From: Punica granatum
Taxonomy: Eukaryota; Streptophyta; Magnoliopsida; Myrtales; Lythraceae
NCBI RefSeq assembly: GCF_007655135.1
Contig: NC_045129.1
Span: 31,931,122-31,995,121, forward strand
DNA length: 64,000 nucleotides
Direction of reading: 5' to 3'
Below are positions 59,242 through 64,000 of the stretch, piece after piece (positions within the stretch are counted from its first letter, which is position 1; each line of letters starts with the position of its first letter). Both the position numbers and the translations under genes were made by a program. The notes under the pieces are model-generated. The model searched no databases. It saw only the letters and a list, made by a program, of their open reading frames with translations, and was not told where the DNA came from.

Positions 59242-60853
59242 TAAGAAAGAGTCTCTATGATATCTCTAAGAAGAAAACAACTATTATGAGATGTCAGGAC
59301 TTATTATACAACCAAAAAAGTGTTATAGCAAATTTATAATGACAGGACTATATGATAAGAAACTAGGAAAATAAAATATGATTATAAGAGAAAAATTTAT
59401 CTGTGGTCAGGTAGAAAATCGAAATTCATTACAAAAATATTTATCCGGGAAAAAAATTTCACTAGAAGAGGGGCAAATTTATTAAAATAATTTGATAGAT
59501 GTGAAAATGTTAACAATGAAATAGGTTGGAGATTGAAAAATGTCGAGTATATTGGTTAAAGAAAAACATAAGCACAAGATTTTAGGAGGTAATACCATTT
59601 TGTTAAAAATTTCGTGTTGTAATTGTGAAGAAAAACTAAAAAAAAATGAGAAAAGGAATTTATGGCACAATATAACAGTCGAAGATGGCTTCATACCAAA
59701 CATAATTACAGTTAGTTATATATAGACATTACATATATATATATATATATGAAACTTGGCTATTTTCGAAATACGCTCTGAAGAGAGACGATTCGAATTT
59801 TGTATTCTCAACTGCGATTTGTTTTCATTTTTATTATATTTTTATAAATTCATTTTACTTATAATATATTATATTCGATTTTTGATAAATAAAAGAACGA
59901 AAAGAATAAGTGCGTTCACATTACTATTTCGTTATATTAGGCAAATAAATTCTGAAAGATGAGATAAATAATAAAATTATAAAGTAATACAATAATAAAG
60001 TTGTTTAACGATAAAGTAAATAATAGTATTATAAATAATATATTAATATATACGTTTACTTAACGATGAAGTAAATAATATTAATATGCATGTTTATTTT
60101 TCTATAAGTTTTACGACAAATTAATTTTTATGAATTTCGTTGTAAAATTGATTGATAACATACTCAATCAAGCGAGTGATTTTCTCGGGTACTGTGTACC
60201 TTACTCTACCCTTCTGGAGCAATTTTTCAGATATATTATAACAGTCTTTTAGGATTTATGGTAGTATGGATACATGCGGAGTCTATACTACCCATACTTA
60301 CATTTTTTTCTATATGTTTTACTGGAAAAATAATAAACTTTAATCACATTTACTTAGTTGAAAGTTAAGTAATGTATAAATTTCAAATTATTTTTCATAA
60401 ATTACAAAATATGTTATTTTTTACTGCTTATCAAGCACATGTTAACTCTGACATTATTCAAGGAGAATGATAATTATCTTCATTAATTGCTTCAATTTAA
60501 TTTTCACCGACTACAAGATATTAATTATCCTATTAATTTAAAAATGATTAATCTCAACATATTTTTTTCCCATTAACTATACTATATTAGCTTAAATGCC
60601 ACATTAAAATTTTTTCATAATAACATCATTAATGATTATGCGTAGCATGGGCCATCACCTTATTTTATGATAAAATTCGAACTGACAACAATAATAACTG
60701 AACTTTGATCATCTAAATAAAACATATGCTCCCAAAAATTATTTTTAAATTTCTATTACTACAATAAAAGTATTATATTAATTTAATTACTAGGAGAATT
60801 CTTCGCTTTTTTTTAAAACCTTACTATTTTTAAGAAACCACGTATGTATCCAA
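59242..60853. other. AT-rich non-coding stretch
   Basis: A (TA)n tract at 59730-59750; short AT-driven frames only. Confidence 0.5.
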
Positions 60854-61717
60854 TCTATTATAATATATAAAAGCTAAAGAGCGCGACATGGGAGCACTAT
60901 CTAAGCTCGGTTAGTAAACCCTTAACTCCACGTTAAGTGACTTTACATTTCATTAGAAACATGCAGCTCCACATTGAATTGACCTTTCAATTCCATTTAC
61001 TAAAATTTTAATGTTTTTTATTTGTGCCATATTCGATGTATTTAAGTTAACACGCTAGCTAAGCTCGGTTAATAAACACTTAGCTCCATGTTGAGTGACT
61101 TTACACTTCATTACAAAACCCGCAGCTCCACATTGAATTAACCTTTCGATTCTATTCATTGGATTTTTGATATATTTTGTTTGTACCATATTCGACGCAT
61201 TCGAGTTATTTGTCTATATTATTTATATGTAATAATATAAAATTAGTTTCAAAGAAATTAAAAGTTTTCTCATTAATTTAAAATAACTCTTCGAAATATG
61301 TGTCAATTTCAAGTTCTATATACTAAATTTCCTTTAAGTACGAGACGGAAATTCATTTTCATCAATCATCTTGCATTGCTATAATTTTTCTATAATCTTA
61401 ACTCATGGACAATGTCACCCATTTTTCCCATTTTTTGTTGCACCGATGCATATTTCAAGATTTTGTTTTATATGTTTTTTATGACGTGCTAATCTTATTG
61501 GGATCATATTATAGAATTATTGACTTTCTAGACATATGTTATTAGCATTCCATATGACTAAATTATGTATTTGTTTGCCATATAATATATAATACTTTTA
61601 TAGTTTTTAGTATTTATTATGTCCAGTTATCTTTTTATCATACATTTTCTTTATATCTACATTCGTTTGTACATCATATGCCTTACGAATTGACAAATTT
61701 TCCACGAAACACACCTA
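60854..61717 (+). mobile_element. probable Helitron with internal tandem duplication
   Basis: 5' end TCTATTATAATATATAAAAG, then CTAAAGAGCGCGACATGG, closely like the 5' end of the Helitron at 58547. A 158-bp unit starting CTAAGCTCGGTTA is present twice in tandem (60901 and 61059), carrying GTGACTTTACA and AGCTCCACATTGAATT. The right end is uncertain: CCTAG and T at 61713-61717 lack a good hairpin. Confidence 0.5.
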
Positions 61718-62579
61718 GTTTAATAATTAATTTGCAAAGAATATAATAGAAAACTCACTAATAATAACACCGTCTTTCTCTCGGCCAAGTCCCTCTCGTA
61801 TAGCCCGCTAAACGATAAGGTTATGTAATTCAAGAATAAATTATTACTTGAACTAAAAACTCCATCCAGATGTGAACAAGCAAATAAGAAGCTGAAATAC
61901 GTGCAGATGTATTATATCGTTAACTTAAAAAGATTTCACAGTTAATGTCAATAACTAAATTTTTTACCGGCTGTATCAGAATGATATGACATAAGTGCCA
62001 AGCTTCCATTAAACGAGTACATAAAAACTGGCGTAGTGATCTTAGTTGATACAGCGCTCTCTCCTGTAAAACGTTGGTAATTATAGCCTCCCATTGGGGT
62101 ATGGAATTTGGACTAAATATGCGATTGAAGGTTTGTCACATATATACGCATTTATCACGTTTTTCTAAAGGATTAAGTAGTAAAATCAAATTCACACTGG
62201 TCCTCTGTGTTTTGGAAAATAGAAAAAAGGTCAGTGAACAATAATTGTACCAAATAGAAGCCAATCAAAATGGATGAATCACATGTATACTATAAATATG
62301 TTGAGTATATATATATAAATAATATGTGCATTGCTTAAAGTAACAGACCAAAAGAGACAAACTTGTATTCCATTAGGTCGTTTTCTCATTTCCAAGAAGA
62401 AGTTTAATGCGGGCAAATTAAGATAAATGATTTCGATATTTTAATTGACATAGGCATATGCGTAAAGGTTTAGAACTCACTATCTTCCTTGGTGGAGTCT
62501 ACAAGCGATAATATAAAATGATGTAATATGCAGAGAAGGGGAATTCGTTGCGATGATGTTGCCAGTTTAAATTAATTGT
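61718..62579. other. non-coding stretch
   Basis: No gene or repeat recognised. Confidence 0.5.
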
Positions 62580-63180
62580 CAGACCAAATCCACATGGCAT
62601 TACACTATTGGATCACGTGTCGGTGGCATTTTCGTGATTGTGCACAAATCCGAGGACAATTCTGTAAATAGAGAAAAGTTCGTGGACTGATGAATCATTA
62701 TGAAATGCTTCGTATCAAGAGGGCAAAATTCGAGCAGCTCTGTTTTTCTCAAGAACACTGGTTCAGAGTCGGTGCAAATGAAAAAAAGGAGCTCCTTGAT
62801 GCCGTTTGGGATGCCATCGGCGATTTCAGAGTTGGATCCAAGTGATGACGTTTCGACTAGAGACAGTGTTGCCACAATGCAAGTCATTGTATGGAAGACT
62901 CCATATGGGACCTGCAAGTTGCGTACTCAAAAGGATAAGGATGAATTTGAAACACGTGGAAAATAGGCGCCAAAAAACCATATGTGGAGAACAAGGCATC
63001 CTCCAATTACTCCATGCGCGTTCTCAACCTTCAGAGGGAAGGATCATAATTGCTCGAGGATAAGAAAAATCTATAAATACTAATAGATTCTAGTAGAGAA
63101 AGGACCCTTCGATCAACACAAATTTCAGCATATCTTTTAGTTATTAGTAACGGTTAGCCTATCCTTAGGAGTAGTATAGC
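62580..63180 (+). other. unassigned mixed-composition block, promoter-like 3' end
   Basis: Less AT-rich than its surroundings. Overlapping frames of 88 and 105 codons (62700-62966 plus, 62600-62917 minus) have no recognisable domain. GTGATGACGT (62842-62851, as-1 like), ACACGTGG (62953-62960) and CTATAAATACTAATAG (63071-63086, TATA-like) are in the order expected of a promoter or the U3 region of a retroelement LTR. No LTR partner found. Confidence 0.3.
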
Positions 63181-64000
63181 TTAGATTCCAAGCTTGAAAT
63201 CAGGAAGTATCACTATCATCCCATAGCTATTTGCCTAGAGCATCTCAATGTGGTTATACCCTCCATTGTTGACACAGACGACCTCAAATCAAGTGTCACC
63301 AAGTGCAAACTACTCTAGCCAAATGGAAAGCATTATAGGACATTCTCTATAATCTCGATTTAAGTTCGTTAATTATATTTTGACTATTGCATTTCCATCA
63401 ATTCAGAAAATAAAATCAGCAAATTTCAATTGCGTGCGTTATCTTTATTGTCACGAAACCCTTATAATATATTAAGGCATTACCAAAAGAAACCTTAATT
63501 GGATTTGATTGGAAAAGAAGCTCTTTATTTTCTGGAAACCAGATTATTGGAGATTGCCTTTCTCTTTATCACCAAAATCCGACCACATACGACGTTACCA
63601 CCAATTTGGAATTAAAGAGGTTTTAAGTTTGATTTTTTTTTTTACAGTGAGATTCTTTTTTCATTTTACGAAAGAGGTTATGGGTCTAATATAATAAATT
63701 ATTGAATGTGGTTCGAATTCTCACCCCAAGACTTGAAGACAATGGGAAAGACCTAGACTGCGATAGTCGACGCAGCCAACTGCAATTACAATAGATTGAA
63801 GATAGAAGCCACAGATAATCGACTGTGGCAGCCCACGCAATTGACAGCAGAAAGCAGCAAAATTACTGAGCGAGATCTAGCATATCAGAATCAGATTTGG
63901 CTATTTTTTTATTTCCTTGCTCAGTCGATTTCTTTCCGGTATGTGATTTATTTTCCCTGATTCTTTTCTTCTTGTACAAGATTACATAAGGGGTGAGAGT
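63181..64000. other. non-coding right edge
   Basis: No gene supported; repeated CGACTGTGGCAGCC / CGACGCAGCC-like motifs near 63770-63835. The window ends here. Confidence 0.4.

Noticed and set aside
62600..62966. Overlapping 105- and 88-codon frames on opposite strands
   Set aside because: No domain, no splice-supported extension, and only one of the two could be real; left unassigned.
1..64000. CRISPR arrays, bacterial operons, rRNA or tRNA genes
   Set aside because: None seen; repeats present are transposon termini, SINE-like modules, microsatellites or tandem duplications, and the genes are eukaryotic with introns.

Overview
This is a window of a eudicot plant nuclear genome. The evidence is plant terpene synthase and CYP71-type P450 genes with spliced GT-AG introns, a phytosulfokine precursor, a plastid-targeted arogenate dehydratase, and plant-type transposons of nearly every class set in very AT-rich DNA. 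The species cannot be fixed by reading alone; a woody rosid such as a member of the Myrtales would fit but is not demonstrated.

Only four host genes are well supported. At the left end a seven-exon TPS-a type sesquiterpene synthase (389-2941, minus) stands head to head with a two-exon CYP71D-like P450 (3663-5495, plus). About 720 bp separate their start codons, and each has its own TATA box. A MITE-like element lies between the two TATA boxes. Together the pair looks like a minimal terpene module: one enzyme makes the sesquiterpene skeleton and the other could oxidise it. At 19197-19654 (minus) there is a compact three-exon gene for a phytosulfokine precursor, a secreted sulfated-peptide hormone, too short and too split to appear as one reading frame. 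At 48204-49490 (minus) there is an intronless, GC-rich arogenate dehydratase, the last step of phenylalanine synthesis, with an AC-type MYB site and TATA box upstream.

The rest is mobile DNA, and several insertions can be delimited to the base by target-site duplications. From left to right: a 2.58-kb GC-rich solo LTR (8514-11091, TSD GCGTC); a LINE-type reverse-transcriptase fragment (13060-16960) split by an internally deleted Copia element (14066-16788, TSD AATAG); a hAT-like element (17729-18819, TSD GGACAAAC); a young, almost intact Copia element with unusual TA...TA LTR ends (22894-27825, TSD GACAT, one stop codon in the RT domain); hAT-like and other MITEs near 29.5 and 30.5 kb; a 6-kb AT-rich domain with Helitron-like ends and duplicated blocks (32.6-38.4 kb); a Pack-MULE-like element carrying a captured gene fragment (39308-40896); a foldback element with arms of about 265 bp (44671-46027); a second hAT-like element (52434-52952, TSD CCGTTGGA); a non-autonomous CACTA element (54855-56059, TSD GTT) next to SINE-like copies; and a complete non-autonomous Helitron (58547-59241).

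No rRNA, tRNA, CRISPR array or bacterial-type operon was seen. The strongest candidates for follow-up are the divergent TPS-P450 pair with an element in its shared promoter, the phytosulfokine gene with its small frame-preserving intron, the gene-capturing 39.3-kb element, and the non-canonical Copia termini.
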